Assembly (NCBI GenBank): GCA_964425225.1
Contig: CAYRMD010000018.1
Coordinates: 1 to 64,000, forward strand
Direction: 5' to 3'
Source of the DNA: BPJU01 sp964425225
GTDB taxonomy: Bacteria > Planctomycetota > Planctomycetia > Pirellulales > Pirellulaceae
DNA: 64,000 bases
In this document: one piece after another, positions 18,061-29,800 of the stretch
Layout: every line of letters starts with the position of its first letter
How positions within the stretch are numbered: the first letter of the stretch is position 1
Program-made: the position numbers and the translations under genes
The notes under the pieces: model-generated
The model's input: only the letters and a program-made list of their open reading frames with translations
What the model was told of the DNA's origin: nothing
Databases searched by the model: none

Positions 18061-18236
18061 TGTTGCCGGTGAAAATCGCCGCGTTCTTGATGTGCGTCGT
18101 CATCATTATCGTCTTGTGGCCAGCCGTCCGGTGGGCTTGGAGGATTTGTTGGCAGCGCCGCCCGCGGTGGCGTCTCCGTTCTAAGAAGGATAAAGAGGTT
18201 CCGACCGAATCCGCTCGTCTCTTGTCGGATTCCTAG
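17958..18236 (+). CDS. 3' part of the frameshifted gene: membrane segment and basic tail
   Basis: This frame is offset by -1 from 17212-18060. It encodes LGGSEIVIDEQGRPHLVEKPGIF, a hydrophobic membrane helix (KIAAFLMCVVIIIVLWPAV) and a strongly basic tail ending in ...ARLLSDS. It has only a TTG start and no ribosome-binding site of its own, so it is better read as the C-terminus of the preceding protein. That gives a topology of signal peptide, extracytoplasmic helical repeats, membrane helix, basic cytoplasmic tail. Whether the break is a sequence error, a mutation or a recoding site is open. Confidence 0.5.
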   Translation: MGGSEIVIDEQGRPHLVEKPGIFTAPLRTAGEWLMLPVKIAAFLMCVVIIIVLWPAVRWAWRICWQRRPRWRLRSKKDKEVPTESARLLSDS

Positions 18237-18269
18237 CCAGGGCAGCGTGAACTAAGTCTGGATCGGTGT

Positions 18270-19400
18270 ATGACAACACAGCAAACACCGACGCAAGAGT
18301 CACACTGGCAGCGAAAAAAACCGGGGTTACTTCGACTCCTGTGGTGCGTTATTCTACTGACCGCATTTCTCATAGCGATCGGCTATCTGGGCTATCGGTG
18401 GTGGATTATTCGAAATCCGCCTGCGTTTTCAATCGAGGGTAACAACACCCCGTCTGTCGCTATCTCTAAACGAGCGGAGCAGATCGAGGCTCTAAAGCGG
18501 CAAATCGACTCATTAGTGGATCAGACGGAGCAGGCTAATCTTGAAGCCGCGGACCACTGTATAGCGCAGATTCACCAGGCCTTCGAGCGGTATCGATCTG
18601 GTGTGCCACATTTGGTGGAGGACCTCATGTCATTGCGCACGCGCTTGCGGGTGGCTGCGGGCATGGTAAGGGACACTTTGAGCAATCAGGGGAATGTGCA
18701 GAGATTAATGCAAGGGAAGTTCCAACAGTATGTTTTATCGGAGGCAGTACTTCAAAAGGACATTCACGACAGTTTGCAGCAGTTTCGTGAGGCAATATGG
18801 GCAAACCAGCAGGAGTTGCTCAGTTCGGTGAAGGCGGCCGTAGAGAGCATCGATCCGAGTTTTGGCTTACCCTCTGCTGAACAGTTCCACAAGGATTTGT
18901 TTGGCCGCTTGGCGCCGGTTCTAGTAGACGAGGCACACGCTTCTGTGTACCAGTTCGTCGCGGCTTTCGTAGCCAGTGAGATAGCTGCCAATGTGGGTAC
19001 TCGCCTGGTAGCTTCGCTTCTGAATAGACTACTGCTTTCATTCGGTACTCGTATTGCGGCAACAGCAGCTGCGGTTGGAGGTACCACCCCCGCAGGTGCT
19101 GCAGCCGGGGGTACAGGAGGTTCCATGGCGGGTCCGATAGGCACGGCTGCCGGTGTAGCGGTCGGATTAGCCATTGGCATTGCCGTCGATTGGTGGCTCT
19201 CCAATCAACAAGAAGCCTACCTTACAGCGACGCTTAATGAGCATATACGTCAGATCGAGTTGCAGCTTATCGAAGGCTCGCCGGCTGGTGCCTCAGTTGA
19301 TGGACAGGAACATCCTGGCTTACGGGCGGCGTTATATGAGCTCTGCCGGCAGTTGAAAGCTGCACAAAAAGCTCGCTTCCAAGAGACCCTGGCACGATGA
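18270..19400 (+). CDS. Membrane-anchored protein of unknown function, paralogue A
   Basis: A 376-residue protein with an N-terminal membrane helix (about residues 21-43) after a short Lys-rich start. A long amphipathic helical region comes next, then a Gly/Ala-rich segment at about residues 262-308 with repeated GxxxG spacing (AAAVGGTTPAGAAAGGTGG and on to GVAVGLAIGIAVDWW) that could insert into a membrane, then a helical tail. It aligns along much of its length with the next gene. Both have an HxC/NC helix leading to F-x-RYR, a Q-F/E-F..NELL helix, and an LIEG-...PGLR-L tail. No named family was recognised. It lies 33 bp after the frameshifted gene, probably in the same transcript. Confidence 0.7.
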   Translation: MTTQQTPTQESHWQRKKPGLLRLLWCVILLTAFLIAIGYLGYRWWIIRNPPAFSIEGNNTPSVAISKRAEQIEALKRQIDSLVDQTEQANLEAADHCIAQIHQAFERYRSGVPHLVEDLMSLRTRLRVAAGMVRDTLSNQGNVQRLMQGKFQQYVLSEAVLQKDIHDSLQQFREAIWANQQELLSSVKAAVESIDPSFGLPSAEQFHKDLFGRLAPVLVDEAHASVYQFVAAFVASEIAANVGTRLVASLLNRLLLSFGTRIAATAAAVGGTTPAGAAAGGTGGSMAGPIGTAAGVAVGLAIGIAVDWWLSNQQEAYLTATLNEHIRQIELQLIEGSPAGASVDGQEHPGLRAALYELCRQLKAAQKARFQETLAR

Positions 19401-19515
19401 GTTTTACTTTCTTACAACATCGTGGCAGATTCAAAAAAACGACTCCATCTAAGTTTACTATCACCTCTCGGCCTAAGGTAGATCGACAGTTTAGCTTTGC
19501 TCAAGGAGAGTAACA

Positions 19516-20481
19516 ATGATGCTCTCTCTTCGGGGGCCTACGCGTCGAATTGGTTTTCTCGCTGCGGTTTTGTCTGCTATTACGGTGTTAACGATATGGC
19601 TTGTTTACCCGGTTGCCTGGATGACCATAGTGCGTACCGGCCGCCATCGCGAGTGGTGGCAGTACCTTCGCGATTTGCGTTTTCATACTCGACAAGAGTG
19701 CTACTACCAAACAACAGCCTTGCCCTATTTGAATCACCACCACAAGCAACTCCAGGCTGCTGTGGACAACTGCCTGATGCGAGTACGCGGCTGTTTTGAT
19801 CGCTATCGTGCGCGAGCACCCGATTTTGCCAGCGAGGTGACAGGATTCTTTCCGTTTCAACTGATGACTACGTCGCGCGATGATAACCAAAAGTTCGTAC
19901 GTGAGGTTTTTGAGCGCACGGTTGTCAGTCCTCAACAAATCGAGCAAGATGTGCGCAACTGCATCGATGAGTTTAAACAAGACGTACAGGCTTTGCAAAA
20001 TGAGTTGCTTGCCAGCCTGAAAATTACGGGTGTGGATTATTTTCCTTCAGAGGCCGTTTTCCAATCAATTCAAATAGACGTGAATTCCTCCTTCAAAATT
20101 CACTTGACAGCTCTAGACAAACTGGTCGCAGAAATCTCGAGCTCGCGGATAACTCGTCTGACTATGGAAGTCGGTTTGTTTGTTATTGAATCGATAGCGC
20201 GCACCGCTGTTGCCAAGTTGGCCGCTCGCGCATCGTGGGTTTTCTTTGCTCTTGACTTGTTATTGACGGCCGCGGAGCACAACCGCATCACGCAGGAAGT
20301 CGTAGCTGTCTTGAATCAAACGGAAAGGGATCTTATCGAAGGCGCCGGCGATTCCCGAGGCAATACCAATAGTGCTGACCGAAGTGTACCCGGCCTTCGT
20401 CGCCAGTTGCTCGATTTGTTTGAAAAAATGATCGAAGAGCAAAATCGCCGCATTCGCAAAGCCCTGAAACTTGAGCGCTAA
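19516..20481 (+). CDS. Membrane-anchored protein of unknown function, paralogue B
   Basis: A 321-residue protein with a strong Shine-Dalgarno (AAGGAGAG) just before the ATG. It has an N-terminal membrane helix (about residues 12-34), a helical middle with CFDRYRARAPDFASE and LQNELLASLKITG matching paralogue A, a hydrophobic segment (about residues 213-255) and a tail with DLIEGAGD...VPGLRRQLLDLFEKM. It lacks the Gly-rich stretch of paralogue A. Tandem placement and shared order of motifs indicate an old duplication. Function unknown. The next gene, about 360 bp downstream on the same strand, is the giant exported protein. Confidence 0.7.
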   Translation: MMLSLRGPTRRIGFLAAVLSAITVLTIWLVYPVAWMTIVRTGRHREWWQYLRDLRFHTRQECYYQTTALPYLNHHHKQLQAAVDNCLMRVRGCFDRYRARAPDFASEVTGFFPFQLMTTSRDDNQKFVREVFERTVVSPQQIEQDVRNCIDEFKQDVQALQNELLASLKITGVDYFPSEAVFQSIQIDVNSSFKIHLTALDKLVAEISSSRITRLTMEVGLFVIESIARTAVAKLAARASWVFFALDLLLTAAEHNRITQEVVAVLNQTERDLIEGAGDSRGNTNSADRSVPGLRRQLLDLFEKMIEEQNRRIRKALKLER

Positions 20482-20845
20482 TCTGTTTTTTTGCGCGGTT
20501 GAGCATCAAAAGTATTGTGAATGCGGCGCCTGCGTTCTACATGTGCTTCTTTCTCGGCGGACTTTTCTGTAACCAATACGCCATCACACGAGCCGGGAGT
20601 CTTCAGGCCTACACGTCTTTCTTTCGTTACCAGACGTGCACGCCGGTTCGAAGCTAGATCGCTGTGACAAACGCTTGTCACTGGTGAGCTTGTCAAGCCC
20701 CAAGACCTGGATCTGGTGTAGTCATTTTTGCCATGGGTGGACACTTGGTTCGTGCAACACTTAAATGCGACGCCTCTCATGTCGAATCCCGTCACCGGCC
20801 ACGAAACAGGGACCAAAGTATGGAGCGCCTTCTTGGAGAAAAAGG
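20482..20845. other. Intergenic region upstream of the giant gene
   Basis: About 360 bp without a supported gene. It contains the palindromes at 20664-20698. No clear sigma-70 promoter or terminator was found. Confidence 0.4.
20664..20698. promoter_or_regulatory. Palindromic sites upstream of the giant gene (possible operators)
   Basis: GTGACAA (20664-20670) and TTGTCAC (20675-20681) form a perfect 7-bp inverted repeat with a 4-bp spacer. Seven bases on is a second palindrome, GCTTGTCAAGC (20688-20698). GCTTGTCA is shared by both as a direct repeat 15 bp apart. The layout looks like paired repressor sites about 150 bp before the gene, but no regulator is identified. Confidence 0.3.
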
Positions 20846-23800
20846 ATGGTACGCCCCGGTAAAGGCCTGTTCGGTGTCACTCCATGGCAGAAGCGCCGAC
20901 GGGAACGCAGACGACAAGTAGAGCGGCGGCTGGTAAGTGAAGGGCTCGAGCCGCGGCATTTGATGGCTAGTGACATTGACATACAGTTCCGCGACGTCGG
21001 ACTATTGCACGACTCCGGCCAACACCCCGATGACGGGATTTCCGCCAATTGGGCTATTCGTGGCACCGTGCAAGGCCATTGGGCCAATTACCGGCTCTTT
21101 GTCGAATACGACAAAGATCTCGATGGCCAGCCGGATGGCGTGGCGGCGACTTATCAGATACCAGATGAGTCCTTACAACAAACCGTATTTGTTTTTGATC
21201 CTCGACACGATTATCCCGAACTGGCCTCTTACGAAGGGCCGATCACTCTGGCCTACCGAGCATCCCTGCAAGCTGACGGTCAAGCGGTGCTGCACCAAGA
21301 GTGGCACAGCTTTAGCTTCACTGCTTCGCCAGTTCCTCCGGCCGATGAAAACCTTCGTTCGCTCGTTCTGAAACACGATACCGGACCATCCGCCACCGAT
21401 CAACTCACCTGGATTGCGATCGTTACTGCTCAGTTGCAAACTCGTTCGGATAGCGGCCACAATGACCCCTCGGGAGGTGGCTTCGGACCGGACGATCCGT
21501 CCGATCCCGGCGCCGGAGGTGGTTTTGATAGTAGTGGCGGGGGATTGAGCGGAGGACAGACCGGGTCAAGCGGTGGGGCGGGAGATCCATCGGGTTCGGG
21601 TGGTTTCACCGGCTGGGGAGGCTCCTTTGGTTCGGGAGACCCTTCGGGTTACTCGGGCGGTCAAGGATCTGGCAGTGGCGCATTCGATTCGTCGGGAAGT
21701 TCACCGCCATCGCCTGAAGGCGGTCTACCGAGTACTGGGAATTCCGGGAGCTCCCCTGGTTCATCCGGGGGTTCCGGGACATCTTCCTCTAGTACGGGCA
21801 ACTCTTTCCTACCGAGCGACGCAATTCCAGACTTCGTAGCGCCCGATCAAGCTCCGCTCAATCGCCTGGCGATCGAGTGGGATTGGAACGGCGACAACCT
21901 CGCAGATGCTCGCACCTGGCTGGCATTCGGGGAAACGGCCGAACTGGATTTATCGGATCTGCCCTATGGTGAGCACACGGTCCGAGCGCGCGTTCTACAA
22001 TGGGATAGCCGATTGGGAACAGCTCGTTATTCCGACTGGAAGAGCTTGACCTTTTACTACGTAGCCGCCCCAGCTCCCGAGATTGTCGAATTAGGATTAG
22101 TTAACGATACCGGTACACCAAACGACAAAGTCACTTCCGACACCCGATTGGTTGGGCGGCTCACCGAACACGTCGACGACGAACCCGTTCTTGTTTACTG
22201 GGACAGCAATGATGATGGGGTCTCCGACGGCTATGTACTGGCCGATGACCAGGGCAACTTTGAAATCGAACCACGCGGCATAGCTCCAGGCCCAGTGCAG
22301 GTCAACCTCCGGACCTCTCGTTGGGATGTCAAAGCACAAGCGGAGCTTTTTGGCGACTGGTATTCGTTTTCCTATACCTACCAACCCGACCCACCACCGA
22401 GTATCGCCTCGTTAGATTTTCGGCCGAACGATCGTGCCACCGGCACTGCTTCGCGCCTTGCAGGAGTTCTATCCGGTGCGCAAGCCGACGTGGTTATCGA
22501 GTTTGATGACAATCACGATGGGACGCCGGATGCCGTAGCCGTGACCAGGAGCGACGGCAGCTTCGAGCGTGTGCTCATACCCAGTGGGTCAGGTACATTT
22601 ACGGTTCACGTGCGAACGCGTTTACCCGGCGGGCAGCGTGAACGGACGAGCGATTGGCGTGAGTTTTCCTACCGGGTAGACACCTCGCCTTTACCCGAGC
22701 TTGCACTGGTTGGCCTGCATCTGCTGCGAGACACCGGCCTCGATTCGTCCGATGGCGTTTCATCTGATGGACGCCTTGCGGGGAAGGTTATTAGTTCTCC
22801 TCGAGTAACGTGGAAATGGGTCGAGTTGGACTACGACCAAGATGGGTCTGCTGATCTTTATTCCTTAGCTGCCGACGACGGGCAATTCCTCTTGTACCCA
22901 GACCTAACGGAGTTCGGAGCCCTCGAGTGGTCGGTCCGTGCCGGTGCTATTGATCCGCAAACGGCCCAATTGGTGCGCACCGCATGGCATACTATCCGCT
23001 GGCATTATGCGCCGGACCCCATCGTCGCTCCCCAAATCACCGAAGTTGCGCTGGCCGTGAACACGGGTGACCCGACCGACCGCGTCAGCTCCATTCCCTG
23101 GCTGAAAGGACAGGTGGCGGATACCCAAGGCCGCGCAACTTTCTTAGAAGTGGATCTCGGCTCTGACAATACGGTCGATCAAGTTGCCGTCGTTTCGGCC
23201 GACGGCAGTTTCCTCCTACGGCCCACGCTCGTGGAGCCTGGTCCGGTGGCGATCCGCCTCCGGCCCACGAGCTGGGACGATCAGTCTCAACAACCCATTT
23301 CAGGTCAGTGGGAAGAAGTCACATTGATCTATCAGCTTGATGTATCGAGTCCCGCGGCGTTCGTAGAAACGATAGTGGAAGCTGACTTTGATGCGACCTT
23401 GCCGCAATTTGCTATTGGCGGAATCGTGGCGGCACTCCCTTCGGCGGTCCGTGTAGCACTCGAGTTAGATACGGACAACGATGGAGAACCGGACCGAGTC
23501 GAAAGTGTCGAGCCAACCGGCGCGTTTCGATTTCATGTAACGACGTCGGCCGGGGAATCGATTACGGTCCGCATTCGTACCAAGCAAATCACCGATGAGG
23601 GCCAAATCATTTATGGGCAGTGGGAAGAACTGCGTCTCACACCCGCACCGAGCAAGGACTTGGTACAGCCACCGGTGCCAATCGTACTGGAGCGGGTTAC
23701 TGAGCTGCGGTTGGTTAACGACACGGCCGCATCGAGCTCGGACCTTGCAACATCCGATCCGCGAGTCATGGGACGATTGGATGCGGGCCAAAGGGCCTCT

Positions 23801-26800
23801 CGCCTGGTTGAATTCGACTTGGATGGCGATGGCCGTCCCGAGGGGGTAGTGACGACCGGCGAGGACGGCACGTTTACCATCGACCCAGCTCCCATGGCCG
23901 AGGGGCTTATCCGGTTGGCGGTCCGTCCCGTTGTCGACTCGGGAACAACGACCATTTGGAGCAGCTTGGCGTTTGTGTATGCAACGGACCCAGACTCGGA
24001 AAGTTCGCAGCAGCTTGCGCGGCTGGCCGCCGACTATCAAGCGACACGAGAAGCTGCGATGGACGAATATTGGCGGACGTTAAAGGAAGCCGTCGAATTA
24101 CGCCACCGAAAGTTGGGAGAGGCGGCAAACCAGCGCAATGCCGAACACCGCCAACACAACGAAGCGCTTGGCACAGGATCGCGCGAAGTGGAACAACGTT
24201 TTTATGAAGCCGTCCAAGAGATCGACGAGCAATATGCGGCGAGTCTACGTGCGGCGGCGGAGCGGTTCGCAGAGCAGATAGGATCGTCGCGTTTTGATCG
24301 GGAGTCAAGTCTTCCCGAGTTAGTTTGGCCTGAAGCGCCTCCGGACGGACGGGGACCACTACGAGAAACAAGTCGCTGGGCACCCCCGTTCGCTTTGTCT
24401 GTGCCGCGCTTGGAACCTCACGCCGCGCGCCTGCCCTCGCAAGCGACGCTTGCCTGGCAACGCGCTCTGCAAACTGCCAACCAAGAGCTCCAACGAAACG
24501 ATATCGTGCGAATTGCAGACGATGCGGCAGCACTACGGCAATTCGACGACGCGCACCTTGAATCGATCGAGCGATCACGTCAGCAGTGGTTGCAGCGCGT
24601 TCGAACGGCTCAAGCGCGATTCGATCAGCGCCGACGAGAAACACATCCGACAATCGATCTGGTACTGTCCGAGCTGAAATTTCAACAGGCGCTACAACAA
24701 GCGGAAAACGTTTATCAGGCGGCGTTACAAGCACACCAGCGTGCACTGGCGAATCGACTAGCTCCCCTACAGGAAGCGTTAAAATCCGCTATTGACGCAG
24801 CTATCCGCGAATATGAACGCCGCATGCAAGAATTATCCGATTTTTACGCGCAAAACCCACCCTCCTACCCGATGGAGTACAGCGACTTTGAGAAAGCCTG
24901 GCGCAAGCGAGCTTTCTCGGACCGGGAGACAGCAATTGCCGATGCGTATCTGGCGTTCGATCGAGCGGTTGCCGACGCCTATCGTATCAAAGAACGGCAG
25001 GACGCTGAGGCGCTCTATCAACGTGATATGGCTATCACGATCGCCGAAGAGCAACTTACCGGCCAGAAACTCGCCGTAGCCATCTGGTCTCAACAAAACC
25101 AGCAGGACGCCTGGAATGATTATCAAACGGAGTTGGTCTCGGCTGAAAACGCGTTCCTGCTAGCGGCAGCCGATGCCTCCTTGCGTCACCAGCTTCACAC
25201 CGCCGAGCAACTTCTGAGAAACCGGCTGCGGCAGATCGAACAGCGGAAGGGGATTGAATTGCGACTCGTTGAAACCTTGCGCGAGGCATGGCCTGAAGAA
25301 CAACTTCCGGATTTGGCAGAACTTGCGCTTGCGCGGCAATTGGACCAGATTGACACCGACTTTCAACACCAGCTGGCTAAAGAATTGGCGCGCCTGGACG
25401 TCGACGTAGCACAAGCCATCTACCAGTGGCAGCAAGACGTGGCCCGGGCCGAGCATGTTTGGGCCAGAACAATTCAGCAAGCAACCGACCAACTCAATCA
25501 GCAGCAATTTCAGTCCGAAGCAGCTCGTCGACAAAACATTCTGAATGCCGTCTCGCAAGAAGCACGAGCTTGGTTGGCAGAACAGACGTCGTATCGCCAG
25601 CAGCTTGTAAACTTGCGCCGCACGCGTGACTTAGACGTAGCAGACGAGAACCACCGTTTTGCACTGGAGCGGGCGCAAATTGCTTATGACTATCTTCTGG
25701 AGAGACGGGATGTACACCTCGATTACATGGGGGAAATGAGGGATACGCCGATCGATGTTCCCTTGGCAGAAGCAGCCCGCCGACACGCACACCGCCTTGC
25801 TCGTGCCGAGAATACGCATCGCCATAACCGGTTGGCAATCGACGAACGATGGTCCGATGGCACGTTAGCTGCCCTGTTATTGTATCGCTTGAAGCTTCAC
25901 CATTGGGCCGAGCAGCGTACGTCTCTGATCGTTCAGGCAGACTATGTGGCAAGCGACGAAAGCCTGCGGCACGAGGCCTTGTTCGCCGAGACAACCGCTC
26001 TGGACGATATCCAATATGAAGTCGACCGCAACCACTTTCAGAGCGTTCTTGACACCCGCTTTGTGGAATTGGATGCAGATCGAGAAATAATGGTGGCCCA
26101 GTTGGGTGCCGCCCGTGAGGCCCAAGTGGCTGCTGCGCTCGCTCAATTCGGTCGCCAAACGACTTCCGCTCTCGTGAACGGCGTCGCGAGCTGGATCCGA
26201 ACGGCAGGCGTGCCTGAACCGTGGGCGAGCTATTACACAGTAGTGGCGACCGGAGTCTCCGCTTGGGCCGGAAATTGGTACACGGCCCAACAGCAGAGGA
26301 TACAGGCGCAGGGAAATGCTGACGCCGTTCGCGTTCAAGCCGAAACCCAAGCGTTTCGCTTGGCGCACGGACAGATCCGGCTTGCCGAAACCCAATTCGT
26401 CCTGGATGCTGCTTCGGCGGCGCGGCAGTATGCTTCTGGACGAGCGGCTGCTTTGGTTCAGACCGGGGTTTCCACTACGGTAGCGACGCGCGACTATCTG
26501 GTGGATCTGGCCAGCGCCGAACGATTTTATGCTGACGCGTGGATTCACGCTGGCGTGGTCCATGATGAATCAGTGCGGGATGCGTTCTTCGGCTTCGAGC
26601 ATGACGCCGCTGACGCCTTGTTGGCCTTGCAATTGGAACAGGTGGACCAGGCGGGCTACGTGGCGTTGCTGGAAACGGCTGCCAAACGCCGTCGCGTGGC
26701 CGAAGCCAGTGCTTACGTGCAACTGGTAACCAGCGTAACCGCTGCCGCTGACTCTTTCACCGCATCGATAGCTGCGGCCGATGTTGCACATGTGCGCCGA

Positions 26801-29800
26801 TTAGCGCAATCGGCTGTGCAAGACGTTACCACGGAAACTTCCCTACGCGCTCAGGTGACCAATGCGCAACTTCTGGCTTGGCAAACTCGCGAGGCTACTA
26901 TCGACCAAGCAACAGCCCAATGGCTTCGCCGGCAAGCTTCATTCCAGACCACCTGGGCACTGGCAACGACCACAGACGCGAACGTTTATCGCCAAACCGC
27001 GACACTTGCCGACACCGACTATCGGTCGACCATAAGCCTGGCCGAAGGCCAGTACCAAGTGACGAGTCTCGAGCAGCGAGCAACTACGGGTATTGCTGCA
27101 ACCGAACTGTTAACGGCGCAACACGCTCCTCGGTTGCCGATCGAGTTGTCGCGGTATCAATCGGAAGTTGCAGCGGCTGATGCCCATCACGCACGCCGAG
27201 AACTAGCGGCACGTCAGCGCAAATTAAAGGATGAGTACGATGCCGATGCCCTGTGGCTGGCCGCACTGAGTCAGGCCGACTTTCTTTGGGCCGATTCCCT
27301 CAGGGCGGCCTACGAAGAATGGGTGGCAGCCTTTACGGCTGCGTCTACGCAATATGCCGCAGATGCCCGGCAAGTGGTAGCCAATTATCTGTCGCTACAA
27401 GTCAGTTCCCAAGGTCAAGCCGACCGGGACACGATTGCCGCCTATGCTCAGGCCGCCGAGGCTGCCGCTCAAGCACGAGCCGATTACTTGGTCACGACCG
27501 CGCAAGCGATGGGGCGGCTGTTGCGATTGCTTGCCCACGCGCGCGCCGATCTCTATGTAGCTGGCGAATCCGATGACGTCGAAGGAAAAGACCCAGCTTC
27601 TTTATCGCCGGCTCAGCGAGCCTATGTACACGCGCTGCAAGCTGCCAGCCAACAGTGGCTCGGTGATTCGCAAGCCGCTGGTGTGCAATATGCATCGGCG
27701 TTAGGCACAGCATGGGTCGGTTTACACACCGACCTCGGCCACGCGCTGCAACGTCACGCGCAGCAAGTCAATCTAGCCGAACAGCAGGCTGCCTGGGGCT
27801 CCAGCGCCGCCGAGCTCCGTTTCAGTATCCTGGTGACTACCGCCGCACGTCGTTTTGTAGACCGGATCACCGATGCCTTTACGGCTCGCGATCTGGCCGA
27901 AGCTACGGCTCGAGAAGCATGGATCCACGATCGGGTTCGAGCGGAATTGGATTACCTGCAACAACTTGGCCAAGCCGATCGCCAGCGCGCCCGTAGATTG
28001 GCACTTGCGCAGGTTCAGTATTTCGTGGGAATAACCGACCAAGAAGACCACTCTTCGCAGGTGCGCCGCACATGGTTCCAACTTCTTCAAGATCCGTACG
28101 TGGTCTATCAAGAACGACTTGCGGGAGCGGATGCCGCATATCGTGAGGCCACCGCGCGCCTTGAGGGACACTACCAGCAACAGATAGCAGCTTTGGAGCG
28201 ACAGCGTATTCTAGACCGAGCTTCGATCCGTGACAGCCATGCGCAGCAACTGGTCGATGCCATGGCCACGTTCCAATTGTCCGCCTTACCGGAACAAAAC
28301 CGTCTGGTCGAAACGGCCACACAAGCCGACAGTACTCGTCGCACAGCCTATGCCGATGCTTTAGCCGACCACGGTGTAGCAGTGGCCACTGCTGACAAAC
28401 AGCTTTGGATTGCGTTGGCGGCAGGATTCGGTTCCAATTCTCAAGCGGAACAGCTTCATCGCATCCAAGTGGCTGCGGCAACCCGTCAGGCGTCGCGAGC
28501 TTTTGCCGATGCCGACCACACCTGGTCGGTCGTCGTCAGTGCTGCAGAAACATGGCATTTGGAACAGCTGGCGTATGCCGCAGCGTCGCTCGAAAAAACC
28601 GTTGCGCAGGCGGATTCCACGGCGCGAACACAGCTAGCACGCGCCGAAGCCGATTGGTTGATCGGCGTGGCGGACGCCCAGTCCGATCGCGCCCTGGATA
28701 GAACACACGCCGTCAATCGGTGGCGATTGGAACGCGCTCGAGCTGAAGCCGATTGGACGAGCCAGATACTTTCCGGCCGCCGGACCGTCTGGAACCAATT
28801 CGCGTCAGAATCGGATCCATCGAGCTATCAGTCGTACCAATTGACGTCCGCAGCGCTCGCCGATCAATGGTGGGCAACGGCTAGGGACTCGTACGTAGAC
28901 CGTGTCGCGCGCGAGAATCACATTAACCTCCAGTTTACGCTTGATGTGGGGCAGGCCTATCGTACGCTTAACACTCGTTTGGCCGCTGGTCATGTAGCTC
29001 GGGAATCAACACTGGCTGGAGCTCAACAACAGCGACGCCAGGCGCATGCCGACGCGCGCACGGTATACGTGCAGCAGCTCGTCAATCCGGCGCTGGCGAC
29101 CGATCGCTCCAAAGCGGATGCGATCCGCGATTATCGCTATGCTCTGGCCGATGCGCAACATGATCTGACGGTCGGCGGGTCAATGGACGATTATCAGCGG
29201 AAGCTAGCCGACGCAGCGCGCCGACAGCAGCAAGCCATCGCTGCGGCTGACGCATTCTTTGCAAGGCAAGAAGCAGCAGCCATGGCGCACCTGCGCACCA
29301 CGAATTTTGCAGCGGACCTGCAAGAAAGACAAACAAGCGCTCAGGCCGAAACCGATTGGGTGCGAACAGTCCAGCAGGCCATGGCCGACTGGAACGAGAC
29401 GGTTTTCCGGCTGGAAACGAAGCGGACGCAAGCCCTCCAGCAAATTGATTTCGGCACCCAGACGCAATGGGACCAGCCGTGGGCGGAGATCCTTACCACT
29501 GCCGCGCCGACCAATAATCCCTGGTTGGAGCGACAACGGGTCCGTGCCCAAGCAACAGCGAGGCACCTTGACTATCTGCACCGTGCACGCACCGAGCATG
29601 ACGCTGCATGGGCCGACCTTCAGCTCGAATGGTTGTCGCTGGAAACTGCGGCTGATCGCCGGTGGATTGATCGCCAAGCCGACGCGGCAACCGAGCTGGA
29701 TCGGACTCAAGCCGAACAACTCAATTTGTTATCCCGGCCGCAGCAGACGGCCGAACTATCACTAGCTGCCGCTGGACTGCCTGCTCAGAGTACCCCCTGG

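Noticed and set aside
24000..29760. Phage tail tape-measure protein as an explanation for the helical rod
   Set aside because: No phage structural genes are nearby, and the N-terminal LEPR motif with Ig-like repeats indicates a host surface protein.
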